Of a stretch of 64,000 bases of DNA, positions 19,636 to 27,962 are shown piece by piece. Below the pieces are notes generated by a model. That model worked only from the letters and a program-made list of their open reading frames with translations, was not told where the DNA came from and did not search any database. A program made the position numbers and the translations under genes. The stretch's first letter is position 1; every line of letters begins with the position of its first letter. Origin of the DNA: a virus; IMG/VR virus record IMGVR_UViG_3300028388_005362, positions 29,880 through 93,879 of that record; one strand, 5' to 3'.

Positions 19636-20619
19636 TTACCACTTTACGGTCTTTTTCCCGTGGTCCATTAGATAAACATTCGCCTGGGAAAAATGTTTGC
19701 ACCCGAAAAACCCTCTGTTTGCGCTGAGAGGAGAAGGGTGTGCGGCTTCAAGGATCAGGTGTCGCTTCGCATCGATTAGGCCCTTGAGATTTCTGGCAGG
19801 GTTGCCCCACAACATGAATACGACATTCTCCAAATTGTCGTTTATAAGGGAAATAGTTTTGTGGGTGAAGTTCTGCCAGCCTATCCTGCTATGAGAAGCG
19901 GGCTCTCCTTTTCGCACGGTTAAAATGGTATTGAGTAAGAATACACCTTGATAGGCCCATCGCTCCAGTGAGGGAAAACTCCTCAGGTAGAGTCCTCGGC
20001 TGACGTCCTTTTCTATCTCTTTGTAGATGTTCTTCAGAGAAGGAGGTACAACGGAGGGGTCCTTGCTTGAAAAAGCAAGACCGTGTGCCATTCCAGGGGT
20101 GTGGTAAGGGTCTTGTCCGAGTATCACAACTTTTATGTTGTCAAACCCGGTCAATCGATAAGCGTTGAATACGTCGGATGAATCCGGGAAGATGGTATGG
20201 GAAGCTCTTTCTTGCTTGAGCAACTTCATCATTTCCTTCATATAAGGCTGAAGGAACTGCTTACCTATCTTCGGTGCCCACTGATGCCCCACCAGGTCCA
20301 CTATCTTCTCGTGAAGAGCAGATTTAGGACGGCGGGTCCAATGGGAAAGTCCGACTATCCACCAACCGGAGTCATCGGGAGGGGTTCCAGGATACCGGTT
20401 CCCGTCCTCGATGACATGTTCGGCGTTGATGAGATAATCCACATACGGGGTTCTGTAACAGATCACCTTCCCTGCCGAAGACAATCCTTGTCTTACTAAG
20501 AATGCCTGTTGTGAAGGCATCCAATGCTCGTCAGTGACTTCGACAAGGGAGGTGTCGTTATCGACGGTTGCCAGAAGCTCCTCGCTTCCCCTTCCGTCGT
20601 CCGGTTCCAGAATTATCAT
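19636..20619 (-). CDS. ung: Family 1 uracil-DNA glycosylase with an N-terminal extension
   Basis: The C-terminal about 220 residues are a family 1 uracil-DNA glycosylase. GQDPYH at 168-173 is the water-activating loop with the catalytic Asp, and HPSPLS at 294-299 is the DNA-intercalation loop. LWGNPARN lies between them. The enzyme removes uracil from DNA and UDG is a common gene of crAss-like phages. I chose ATG 20619, which follows the upstream TGA by one base. An earlier ATG at 20661 would overlap the neighbour. The first about 100 residues are not part of the usual 220-aa enzyme and include WWIVGLSHWTRRP. Their role is unknown; they may be a DNA- or partner-binding module. Confidence 0.93.
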   Translation of the reverse strand: MIILEPDDGRGSEELLATVDNDTSLVEVTDEHWMPSQQAFLVRQGLSSAGKVICYRTPYVDYLINAEHVIEDGNRYPGTPPDDSGWWIVGLSHWTRRPKSALHEKIVDLVGHQWAPKIGKQFLQPYMKEMMKLLKQERASHTIFPDSSDVFNAYRLTGFDNIKVVILGQDPYHTPGMAHGLAFSSKDPSVVPPSLKNIYKEIEKDVSRGLYLRSFPSLERWAYQGVFLLNTILTVRKGEPASHSRIGWQNFTHKTISLINDNLENVVFMLWGNPARNLKGLIDAKRHLILEAAHPSPLSANRGFFGCKHFSQANVYLMDHGKKTVKW

Positions 20620-20620
20620 A

Positions 20621-21037
20621 TCATCGCGTAATTTTGCCGTAAATGTTGATGGTTGGTACATGTTTAAGGGTTTCAACAGGGTCAGCTCCAAGCAGTTCGC
20701 ATATTTCATACCAGCTCTGACGGAAGTCTTTGTTGGTATGGATAAGATCCACGGCTTTACTGTTGGCGAACAAGGCTGTGGTCCGATCCTTGTTCAACAG
20801 CGGCCCTGCTGTTTCTGCAGTGTATTTGTATATACCGGTCAAGGCTAACCAAAAGAGTTTACGCCCGTCCGCATAGTAACGTGTCTGGGTCTTGCTGACC
20901 AGGTTTTCACGGGTCAACCCGGTTACTTTCAAAACGGCTTTGTAAACATCTTTCTCAGGGTCCGCAATAAGCCCCAGAATTACTTCCGGGGCGCTGCGGT
21001 TGTCTATGGCTTGCTGTATAGCTTCAATCTTTGTCAT
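20621..21037 (-). CDS. DnaA domain IV-like DNA-binding protein
   Basis: The product is 138 aa. The segment TRYYADGRKLFWLALTGIY followed by KDRTTALFANSKAVDLI fits the C-terminal DNA-binding domain of the initiator DnaA, where the signature is G-R-D-H-(S/T)-T-V-x-H-A-x-x-K-I. The ATPase domain of DnaA is absent. DnaA domain IV binds 9-bp DnaA boxes, so this protein could bind or mask such sites at the host or phage origin, but that is inference. It lies in the replication block just before UDG and overlaps the upstream zinc-ribbon gene by 14 bases. The match is by eye, with moderate confidence. Confidence 0.75.
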   Translation of the reverse strand: MTKIEAIQQAIDNRSAPEVILGLIADPEKDVYKAVLKVTGLTRENLVSKTQTRYYADGRKLFWLALTGIYKYTAETAGPLLNKDRTTALFANSKAVDLIHTNKDFRQSWYEICELLGADPVETLKHVPTINIYGKITR

Positions 21038-21233
21038 AACCTTTGAATCTTACCTGTCGACTTTGGCACCGGGGACAGGAGATGGCTCCTGTTTTTGGGT
21101 CCTCTACGGTACGGGTTTTGTCGTACATAATTAAACTGCTTGACTGTGGGGGTCGGGGGTGATCAAATACGTGACTGCAATGCAGACACTTTAATTTGAC
21201 CAGATGGTCGTGTATCTGTTTCTCCGGGCTCAT
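21024..21233 (-). CDS. Small zinc-ribbon protein, 69 aa
   Basis: From ATG 21233 the product carries CLHC and CPRC about 37 residues apart, two Cys pairs that can form one zinc ribbon. The end is basic. The gene overlaps the preceding zinc-ribbon gene by 71 bases in another frame, which is unusual. Either both are translated, or a frameshift joins them into one double-ribbon protein. No other ATG downstream would keep the first Cys pair. Function unknown; phage zinc ribbons of this size often act in transcription or DNA binding. Confidence 0.6.
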   Translation of the reverse strand: MSPEKQIHDHLVKLKCLHCSHVFDHPRPPQSSSLIMYDKTRTVEDPKTGAISCPRCQSRQVRFKGYDKD

Positions 21234-21333
21234 ATCCACAATGTGCGCAGAATCCCTTGGCTGCAGGGACAATCAAATTATCCTTGCCGCACTTGGGGCA
21301 TTCTGGTAATGGGTCTTTAATCTTCTTGTTCAT
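21163..21333 (-). CDS. Small zinc-ribbon protein, 56 aa
   Basis: ATG at 21333 opens a 56-codon frame ending with TGA at 21163. It has CPKC at residues 12-15 and CAHC at 29-32, the spacing of a rubredoxin-like zinc ribbon. It overlaps the end of the upstream nuclease gene by 17 bases, which suggests translational coupling. The last 18 residues are read from the region that also encodes the start of the next zinc-ribbon gene. Function unknown. Confidence 0.6.
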   Translation of the reverse strand: MNKKIKDPLPECPKCGKDNLIVPAAKGFCAHCGYEPGETDTRPSGQIKVSALQSRI

Positions 21334-22366
21334 CGGCTGCTACCTCCATAGGTTCTAATACAAACTCCCCACCATTCTCCAGCTCTTCGCGGGAGAATAT
21401 CCAATTCTGATCCTTAGAGTGGGAGAGAATACGACGGATGAGGTCCATGTATTCTTCTCTACCCATTTCCAAGTACTTCCTGTGTACTTTGAACCTACGT
21501 ACCAGGTTGTAGCCCGTGGTCTCAACAACGACCATATAATGGTCTGCGGGTTTGAAACCTTTAAAGCCAGCTTCTTCCAGGCGGTACATCACTGCACGCT
21601 CGTAGAATGCCATCTGGCGGTAGTATCGATAATATTCGAATGAATTTTGAAAACGTTGGACGCTCTTTGACGTGGTTTTAAGGTCTCTGATGGAGAAGGT
21701 CTTGTTCTCCATGTCGAGTAGAAGTCCGTCGAGCTTACTTTTACACTCAACAATTTGTCCGTCCACATCCAGTTTCCAGAATATCTCTTTCTCCAGAAAC
21801 AGTTGTTGCTTGGATGTTTGTGGTTCAGCAAACATCTCTTTAACAGAAGGACGTTGAGTGAGGTTCAGTTTGATTCTGGTGATATTGGACATGGTCTTTG
21901 CATCCACGATGTCCTTGCCTTCGTTGACAAGCATGAAGTTCCAATATGCTTGCCCACTCTTTTGTATATCCTTGATGATACGATCGTCCTTGTAGTTCCC
22001 CTTGCCGTATTTTAATTCGTTGGCTGCTTTGAGAACAAAGACCTTGTTATCTTCAATGGATGTATTTCCCCCGGCTTCTCCAAAGCTGAGGGATTCTGTG
22101 CTTCCTGCCTCTTTTCTGTACTGTAAGGCTTTGTCGATGATGTTCTTGACCGTGTCACTGGGCACTTTGTCCAGCATGACCGGTTCAATATTCTCCAATA
22201 TCAACTTATGGACCAAATCGCCCAAGGTGAGTGCCTTGGTATCGTCTCCTTTAAAGGTGCCCATGACATAGTCGTGGTACTTTTCAGGAGAGCCGCCTTC
22301 ATCCGGGTTGATGTAGGAGAGTGAGCTATTGTTGATAGCTTTTGACTCCTCATAGGTAGTGTTCAT
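21317..22366 (-). CDS. PD-(D/E)XK nuclease, RecE/Cas4-like exonuclease candidate
   Basis: 349 aa. Around residues 205-235 the sequence has a Lys-rich strand, LDGLLLDME, then IRDLKTT, the D-x(9-15)-(D/E)-x-K arrangement of PD-(D/E)XK nucleases. The following FQNSFEYYRYYRQMAFYERAV matches the Q-x-x-x-Y helix found in RecB, Cas4 and RecE-type exonucleases. Such enzymes resect DNA ends for recombination, fitting the Sak4-type ATPase and SSB-like genes encoded upstream in the same block. A promoter with a perfect 17-bp palindrome lies just before the gene (22406-22431). Whether it is an exonuclease or another nuclease of the superfamily is not decided by sequence. Confidence 0.8.
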   Translation of the reverse strand: MNTTYEESKAINNSSLSYINPDEGGSPEKYHDYVMGTFKGDDTKALTLGDLVHKLILENIEPVMLDKVPSDTVKNIIDKALQYRKEAGSTESLSFGEAGGNTSIEDNKVFVLKAANELKYGKGNYKDDRIIKDIQKSGQAYWNFMLVNEGKDIVDAKTMSNITRIKLNLTQRPSVKEMFAEPQTSKQQLFLEKEIFWKLDVDGQIVECKSKLDGLLLDMENKTFSIRDLKTTSKSVQRFQNSFEYYRYYRQMAFYERAVMYRLEEAGFKGFKPADHYMVVVETTGYNLVRRFKVHRKYLEMGREEYMDLIRRILSHSKDQNWIFSREELENGGEFVLEPMEVAADEQED

Positions 22367-22405
22367 AACTTTATTTTCTTTCTTGATTGCTTGATTAAAG
22401 AATCA

Positions 22406-22431
22406 CAAATTTAAACAGAATTATATTCTGT
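22406..22431 (-). promoter_or_regulatory. Promoter with a perfect 17-bp operator-like palindrome
   Basis: On the minus strand TAAATTTG (22413-22406) fits the Bacteroidota -7 box TAnnTTTG, 39 bases before the nuclease start codon. Directly upstream, 22415-22431 is ACAGAAT-TAT-ATTCTGT, a perfect inverted repeat with a 3-bp centre. It is the best copy of the operator-like family found at five other places here, but lies in the spacer upstream of the -7 box, where a bound protein would be expected to repress. Confidence 0.6.
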
Positions 22432-22436
22432 GAAAG

Positions 22437-22502
22437 GGTAGGAAGGAGAATACTCATAAATGAGTATTTTTCACAAAATTTGTGTTAATCTCCTTCCTAT
22501 CC
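22437..22502 (-). terminator. Branched inverted repeat downstream of rIIB-like gene
   Basis: An outer stem pairs 22437-22449 with 22489-22501. Inside it are two perfect hairpins: 22449-22468 (9-bp stem, 2-base loop) and 22472-22484 (CACAAA/TTTGTG). The whole could fold as a three-way junction. It follows the rIIB-like stop in the minus direction and lies just before the nuclease promoter. It probably ends or stabilises the rII transcript, but lacks a classical T-run immediately after the outer stem. Confidence 0.5.
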
Positions 22503-22518
22503 TTGGACAAGCAAAATA

Positions 22519-23928
22519 TTATGCTTTTATTTCGAAGTCGGGTCCCGTTTCATTGGGATTGTCCATTGACAGATCCACCAAGCGGCCTTTGAGCAGCTCA
22601 ATGACCTCATCCAGTTCGACGTCTTCAATATCACGAGAAGCCATCTCATGACGCTTGACGCGCAACTCCTGCAAACGCTCACTTACTTTGGAGCGTTCGT
22701 AGTCCAGAAAGTCCACTTCGAAATACTTAGTATCTACCTCACGAATTTTCCCGTCCTCGTCCAGTTCACACACCGCATAAGGGTAGTATCTGCTGGTACG
22801 CATCTTCTCAAAATTGTAGTCGTAAGGAACTGCGGCAACGTCAGCCGGATTGACCAGGCATGCCAGGACAAAACGGTCTTCCTGATGCCCCCCAAACATT
22901 TTCACATACCCGGGTGCACCTACGTGCAGACCGGAAGAACATGTGTTGTTCGGGTTGGTATCGCAATCTTCCATTGGCATTTCCACTGGGGTCCCCAGCT
23001 TGATGGTCATGCGGCGGCTGTGAATGTCGGTGAAGACATCTTCGCCATCGGTGGAGACCTTGAACTTTTGGATGAGTTCTTCGTACAGCTGTTCGAGGTT
23101 GCCCAGGTGATGCCACAACTCTGTTTCGTTCACCAGAGCTTCGACCTCAGGATTGGTCAGACGCTGGTATCCCAAACTCTCAGCCAAGGCTAAGCCGGCC
23201 TCAAATGTATAATCCGGGTTGTTGTACTTGAAGCGTTCGTATGCCTGGTTACGGTCGAAGTCGTCCTGCAGATACTCCACAACATGGTCCCACTCACGCT
23301 CATCTCTCCAGAACTCCACATTTCTTTCCACGATCTCTGCCCACTCCTTGGGAGTGTATAGCATGAATCCATCATCTTCGTCTTCTCCCTGTCGGAACAC
23401 CTCGTAATCCTGAGGCTTGCGTCCGTTGGAGATATGATAGAGGAATTTGCCGGAAATAAAAGCTGCATAGTTCTTGAAGGATTGTCCTTTCCACAGAACA
23501 GATTTGTAGGCGATAAAGTAGCCGTGGTCTGTGATTGGGAACTGGAAGCGGTCTGCAAATGAGAACAAATCATCCTTGACGTGCTCATTCTCATTAGTCA
23601 TTAGCAGACGCCAGAAGTTGATCAGTGGGTCAACTCCCAGCTCATCCTCTTCTCTTTCCTTGATGCGGTCGACCATCAGCTGAGGTAAGGCACGACGGAT
23701 ACCATCGAGGAAGTACTTACCCTTGCGGTTCTTTTTGAGTACACCTTCGGTGGTCATGAAATCATCTGAGAAAAATTCAGCAAGCATGCTGGGCCAGTCG
23801 ATCAGTTTTTTGGCGTCCTCAACCATTTGCCTGGCGTGTTCCTCTTCTTCGAAGGGAACCTGATACTGTTTTCCATTAACATACGCAGTTACAGTACTAC
23901 CACTGCGCATTACAATAGGTTTTGCCAT
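22519..23928 (-). CDS. RIIB-like protein
   Basis: 469 aa with the features of phage RIIB homologues: a middle region with FPITDHGYFIAYKSV and a C-terminal part with CSSGLHVGAPGYV followed by VNPADVAAVPYD. T4 rIIB works with rIIA at the inner membrane and lets phage escape RexAB-type abortive infection; many crAss-like phages carry both. The gene overlaps the rIIA-like gene by 32 bases and is co-transcribed with it. Function in this phage is inferred from that pairing. Confidence 0.88.
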   Translation of the reverse strand: MAKPIVMRSGSTVTAYVNGKQYQVPFEEEEHARQMVEDAKKLIDWPSMLAEFFSDDFMTTEGVLKKNRKGKYFLDGIRRALPQLMVDRIKEREEDELGVDPLINFWRLLMTNENEHVKDDLFSFADRFQFPITDHGYFIAYKSVLWKGQSFKNYAAFISGKFLYHISNGRKPQDYEVFRQGEDEDDGFMLYTPKEWAEIVERNVEFWRDEREWDHVVEYLQDDFDRNQAYERFKYNNPDYTFEAGLALAESLGYQRLTNPEVEALVNETELWHHLGNLEQLYEELIQKFKVSTDGEDVFTDIHSRRMTIKLGTPVEMPMEDCDTNPNNTCSSGLHVGAPGYVKMFGGHQEDRFVLACLVNPADVAAVPYDYNFEKMRTSRYYPYAVCELDEDGKIREVDTKYFEVDFLDYERSKVSERLQELRVKRHEMASRDIEDVELDEVIELLKGRLVDLSMDNPNETGPDFEIKA

Positions 23929-26293
23929 ATAGCGATTTGAAATTTAAAAGGGATTTTAGATATGAGTTGAAATATTTTTCGGGATTTGAGTCATCCACCA
24001 TCAGCCTGGTGATGAGTGAGCGGGAAGTCTCCCTAACTCCTGTAATCCAGAGATTGTCTTGCAGGAACCGGTATATCAACCGATGCACAGAGAACATGTC
24101 GTAGTTGACTCCGTCCACAGTATGAATAATATCAGCATGCAGACTGGCGTAAGGCCCCCAATTACGGAAAGGTATATACGGAAGATCCTTCTTTACCCGG
24201 TGCTCTTTATAAAAGGACCTGTATACTCCATAGAGTTTTTCCAGACGGCTGTCTTTGACAAGGTGCCTGATAGCCTCATACTGCTTGTTGAAGTCAGGAA
24301 AAGCAACAATGAAATAACTGCGGGCAATATCCTTGGCAAATACCTTCATTGCCTGGTTCGGGGACAAGAATCTTGGGTTGTCCCTGAAATACTTCAGATT
24401 AGCCTGACTCACCCGGGCAAAAGCCACCCTTTTAGAGAATCTATTGTACCCTGTAAAGCTCATGCCTTCAAACTTTTTAAGCGATTTAAGCGAAAGCGCC
24501 AGGTTCTCTAAACGATTGGTATCATCCATGGTACCTACAACAAAGAGTAATTTTTCGGAAGCCTCAAAGATGTCAGCTACTTTGTGGTTGTCCGTATACC
24601 AATAGAAATCATAACAGGTACTTGGTTGAAGCAATCGGAAAGTGATTTTTTCGTTTCCTCTTTTTCTTTCCCGCTCTTCCTTGAGGTCTGATTCGTACTG
24701 CTTGATCCACTCGTCAGGAACTTGGTGCTCTTCATAGCTGTCCACATTGTGTAGCAAGTAATTGCTTATGTACTCTCGGTAGAATATCACGGCTTTGTCC
24801 TGGGTTTCCTGGGGAATTTTCATGGCTTCGCCAGCAGCTATTTTAGCGAACACATTTTGGTTGTAGTTCCTTGGGCGGATCAAGTAGATATTGTTTCCGT
24901 ACTTCTCATTCAGGTACAATGCTTTACGCTTTGACACTTTTTCTTCTTGGACGCGCAGGCACACAGTATCCTTGTCCCAATAGCGGTTTTTATATTGAGA
25001 GGAAAAACCCCACAAATAAGCACCTACCTGGAATTCGTGTTTGGGCTCCCGCCCATCAGCTTCGTCTTTTTTGTAACTTTCGCTCTCTGATGCCACCTTT
25101 AGCACTTTCCCACGGGCCAGTTTTCTTTTGACCTCGTACTCAAAGAATGGGTTTAAAGGAATATCAAATTTCATTTGATTCTCCTTTTCAAAGGCTTCAA
25201 AGGGAGTGAAGACTACATGGTTCTTTATTTTGAAAGGTACCCAAAGGTTGACATCCTCTGTAAGAGGGATGTAGTCTAAAGACCTTCCTTGTAGATACTC
25301 TTTCAAATCGTCGAACCGCAGTTTATTTCTGGTTATCTCAAAGAGTTCCAGCAGCATATCGACAATTTTATTGACTATCTTCTCGGCAACATCGTCCTTG
25401 TACTCAAGAGATTCTCGGGACATGGTCACCGGCAGCTGCCCTACCTCAAAGCGAAGGGCAACAGGAGTATAAAGTACTTTGTCAACATTGGTTATCTTGG
25501 CAAATCGCTCAGAGATCCTCTTGGTGAGAAGTTCTTTGATATGGGATTCGCTGATGGGATACCGGACACGCCCCAGGGCAATCTCCAATTTTTCTGGGGT
25601 ATTGCTTGGGTTGTAAAGGAATGTTTTTCCTTTGATTATCTGGAAGTCATTGTCGGCTGTTATGAATCCTTGGTAATACAGCTCTTCGAAGTAGCGAAGC
25701 TGGTTTTTGATGGCTATCTTGAACAGATCTTCGTCCTTAACGGACTTCAACGATATGCTCACCTGGGTTCCATTGCCTTTTTCGGTTTCATAGGAGTCCA
25801 TCAGTTTGATGGAAGGGGCTTTCTCGCCCCGGTGTACCGTGTAGATGTACTCTGTACCGGCAAATCGGGTGCGCACATTGAATGCGTCCACGTATGCCAG
25901 AGGTGACTTGGCGCCAATACCAAAACCACCGATCTGTCCGTTGGTCTCTCTTTTGGTGGAAGAAAAGTACTTGGCGTAAATCTTGGCGACCCTTTCACGA
26001 GACATACCCACACCGAAGTCTTCCACTACAAAACGAGCCGGAAGGTCAGAGGATGGGTCCGAGGGAAATAACGAGACGAGTACGGGCTTATCGACCTTGG
26101 CTTCTATATGTGAGTCGACGCCATTAGAGACGATTTCCCGCACGATTGACCCTATCTTATCCGAATAGGTGGAATCGGAGAAAACCTTGAAGAAAATGCC
26201 CAAAGATTCGCTGTCAAGGGCAAATTCCTGCTCTGCTATATTCTCACCACCGATAACTTCGGTAGTGGTATCTTGAACTTGATCAATTATCAT
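23897..26293 (-). CDS. RIIA-like GHKL ATPase
   Basis: 798 aa. The first about 200 residues form a GHKL (Hsp90/histidine-kinase type) ATPase: IVREIVSNGVDSH gives the N-box, VVEDFGVGMS the G1 box and GGFGIGAKSPLAY the G2 box. The rest is long, basic and has no named domain, as in RIIA proteins. Together with the overlapping RIIB-like gene it forms the rII pair, known in T4 for escape from Rex exclusion and for membrane association. Anti-defence or infection-control function is inferred from T4; the family call is firm. Confidence 0.9.
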   Translation of the reverse strand: MIIDQVQDTTTEVIGGENIAEQEFALDSESLGIFFKVFSDSTYSDKIGSIVREIVSNGVDSHIEAKVDKPVLVSLFPSDPSSDLPARFVVEDFGVGMSRERVAKIYAKYFSSTKRETNGQIGGFGIGAKSPLAYVDAFNVRTRFAGTEYIYTVHRGEKAPSIKLMDSYETEKGNGTQVSISLKSVKDEDLFKIAIKNQLRYFEELYYQGFITADNDFQIIKGKTFLYNPSNTPEKLEIALGRVRYPISESHIKELLTKRISERFAKITNVDKVLYTPVALRFEVGQLPVTMSRESLEYKDDVAEKIVNKIVDMLLELFEITRNKLRFDDLKEYLQGRSLDYIPLTEDVNLWVPFKIKNHVVFTPFEAFEKENQMKFDIPLNPFFEYEVKRKLARGKVLKVASESESYKKDEADGREPKHEFQVGAYLWGFSSQYKNRYWDKDTVCLRVQEEKVSKRKALYLNEKYGNNIYLIRPRNYNQNVFAKIAAGEAMKIPQETQDKAVIFYREYISNYLLHNVDSYEEHQVPDEWIKQYESDLKEERERKRGNEKITFRLLQPSTCYDFYWYTDNHKVADIFEASEKLLFVVGTMDDTNRLENLALSLKSLKKFEGMSFTGYNRFSKRVAFARVSQANLKYFRDNPRFLSPNQAMKVFAKDIARSYFIVAFPDFNKQYEAIRHLVKDSRLEKLYGVYRSFYKEHRVKKDLPYIPFRNWGPYASLHADIIHTVDGVNYDMFSVHRLIYRFLQDNLWITGVRETSRSLITRLMVDDSNPEKYFNSYLKSLLNFKSLYGKTYCNAQW

Positions 26294-26303
26294 GAGATGG
26301 ATT

Positions 26304-26951
26304 TTAAAATTCGATCTTCTCGACTGCTGGTTCTTCGCCTATCGGGGTGTGCTGATAAGGACTCAGTCGGATGATCAGACGTCTTTGAACGTCTTCTGGG
26401 ATGAAACAATATTCCCCGCCACCGGCCTTTCGGACCAAGTCGCAGGTGTCATTAGGTATAACGCCAACGTCTACCAGGGAATCCAAGATAACCTTGTTGT
26501 ATATCCAGGAGTTGTTGTCCACATCAAAGAGTTGTTTGGGTTCAGGCAAGTAAAAGCTCAGCTCCATCTGGATAGGAAACCAGTGTTGAGGGATTTTCTT
26601 GATTGGAGCATCTTTGAGCGCCTTGCGTATTTCCTCACGGAAATACTCTTTGATGGCATTGACCATTTGGTAGCGTTGTATAGGCACATTGCCGCCGCTG
26701 TAGAAATCCTGACCGTTTATTTTCTTGAGTCTGGGGGTTCCTACGGTCTTGGGATTGGCAATGACCTTTTCTCCCGTGAGCTTGCTGATTAGAATACCTT
26801 CCTTGTTGAATCCGTATAGCTTACGATTCTGATACTTCTTGGGAAGGTTTTTCTTTTCAACCCATTCACGGGTGTAGTATCGGGCACGTCTGCTTTTTGC
26901 CAGCTGGACGTGTGTGATATAATTGGGGATTTGAATGATTAATTCTGACAT
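26304..26951 (-). CDS. RusA-like Holliday junction resolvase
   Basis: 215 aa. At about residues 145-185 the text LFDVDNNSWIYNKVILDSL...VIPNDTCD follows the RusA pattern D-x-D-N-x-x-K-x-x-x-D-x-L-x-x-x-x-x-x-x-D-D, with one of the last two Asp replaced by Asn. RusA dimers cut Holliday junctions and are common in phage replication modules. The N-terminal about 60 residues are basic and extend beyond the 120-140 aa core. It lies one base from the primase gene. Confidence 0.7.
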   Translation of the reverse strand: MSELIIQIPNYITHVQLAKSRRARYYTREWVEKKNLPKKYQNRKLYGFNKEGILISKLTGEKVIANPKTVGTPRLKKINGQDFYSGGNVPIQRYQMVNAIKEYFREEIRKALKDAPIKKIPQHWFPIQMELSFYLPEPKQLFDVDNNSWIYNKVILDSLVDVGVIPNDTCDLVRKAGGGEYCFIPEDVQRRLIIRLSPYQHTPIGEEPAVEKIEF

Positions 26952-27959
26952 TTAAACGTTGTGTTTCTTACGGGCTTGCTCGATTATCTTTTGTGCTCTT
27001 TCAATCGAGTGATTGGTAACGAACTCAGCCGGATCTTTAGCTTGAAAGTTAGCTGAGCCGAAGCGCCCGTTGGTAAGAAATATGGGGTGTATGCCGTATA
27101 GACGTTTTATCTGGTTTGCCATACATACCCCGGCATAATCGAAATCATACAGGGAGTAAATATGGGTGAACCTTCCGTTGAGTTCCTCGATGAGTTCCTT
27201 GGGAGGCAATACGCTCTCAGCTTGCATCGCACAACTATACAGTCCAAGTCTTCTTATTACGATGACATCCTTCATACTCTTGGTCAAAATCAACAAGTCA
27301 GCCGAATCAGGTAGCTGGTTGTAACCTTGCACGCGAGTGGTGTTGGATATAAATCGCGTCTTTTGCCCGTCCCGCGAACGGTAGGGGAAGTAGACCTTGA
27401 ACTCTCCCTGGGCAAAGCGGTAAGCATAAGCCGGGTCGGAAGGGGAGAAGTTGTAGATGATATTGTCGCCGAGCCACAGGGTTTGCACCAGGTGGGTATC
27501 GAAATACTGCAGATTGTGGTAAGTAATACCCATGCCGCCCCAGAAGTCTTTGTCTACCTTATGGGGCTCACGGGTTGAAATGGTAAGTTTTGTTTCCTCC
27601 TTGATTGCCTGTTCTATTTTGTCTATATCTTTTGGTTTGAGGCTTTTGAAATCAGGTGCGGAAATCAAATCGAAATCTCCAGCCACTTTTCTGAGTGCTT
27701 GGTCGTAGTTGAGACCGAAGACGTGCTGAACGATGTCGAACACGTCTCCAAAAAAGTGACCGGAGAAATCTTTGAAATACAATCTGCCGTTACGAGCGTA
27801 TTTGAACCCACAGGTAGGATGGTTGTCCCTTCTCAGCGGTGAGCGTACTTTTTGGGAGAATTGTACCGGGATACCCAGGTAGTGCTCCATCATTTGCTCT
27901 TGACTGATATGTCGAAGGATAAACTCCCGGTCTACCGGGTTGGTAAGCTCGTAGAGCAT
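26952..27959 (-). CDS. DnaG-like primase with TOPRIM domain
   Basis: 335 aa. The N-terminus has a DnaG-type fold: SPLRRDNHPTCGF, then YFKDFSGHFFGDVFDIVQ, like the zinc-binding domain but without a clear set of four Cys/His ligands. The C-terminal half is TOPRIM-like, with LILTKSMKDVIVIRRLG (glutamate of motif I replaced) and YDFDYAGV giving the D-x-D metal-binding pair. It would lay RNA primers for replication beside the DnaB-like helicase and polymerase A encoded in the same block. Lack of zinc ligands and the altered TOPRIM glutamate leave activity to be shown. Confidence 0.8.
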   Translation of the reverse strand: MLYELTNPVDREFILRHISQEQMMEHYLGIPVQFSQKVRSPLRRDNHPTCGFKYARNGRLYFKDFSGHFFGDVFDIVQHVFGLNYDQALRKVAGDFDLISAPDFKSLKPKDIDKIEQAIKEETKLTISTREPHKVDKDFWGGMGITYHNLQYFDTHLVQTLWLGDNIIYNFSPSDPAYAYRFAQGEFKVYFPYRSRDGQKTRFISNTTRVQGYNQLPDSADLLILTKSMKDVIVIRRLGLYSCAMQAESVLPPKELIEELNGRFTHIYSLYDFDYAGVCMANQIKRLYGIHPIFLTNGRFGSANFQAKDPAEFVTNHSIERAQKIIEQARKKHNV

Positions 27960-27962
27960 GGT

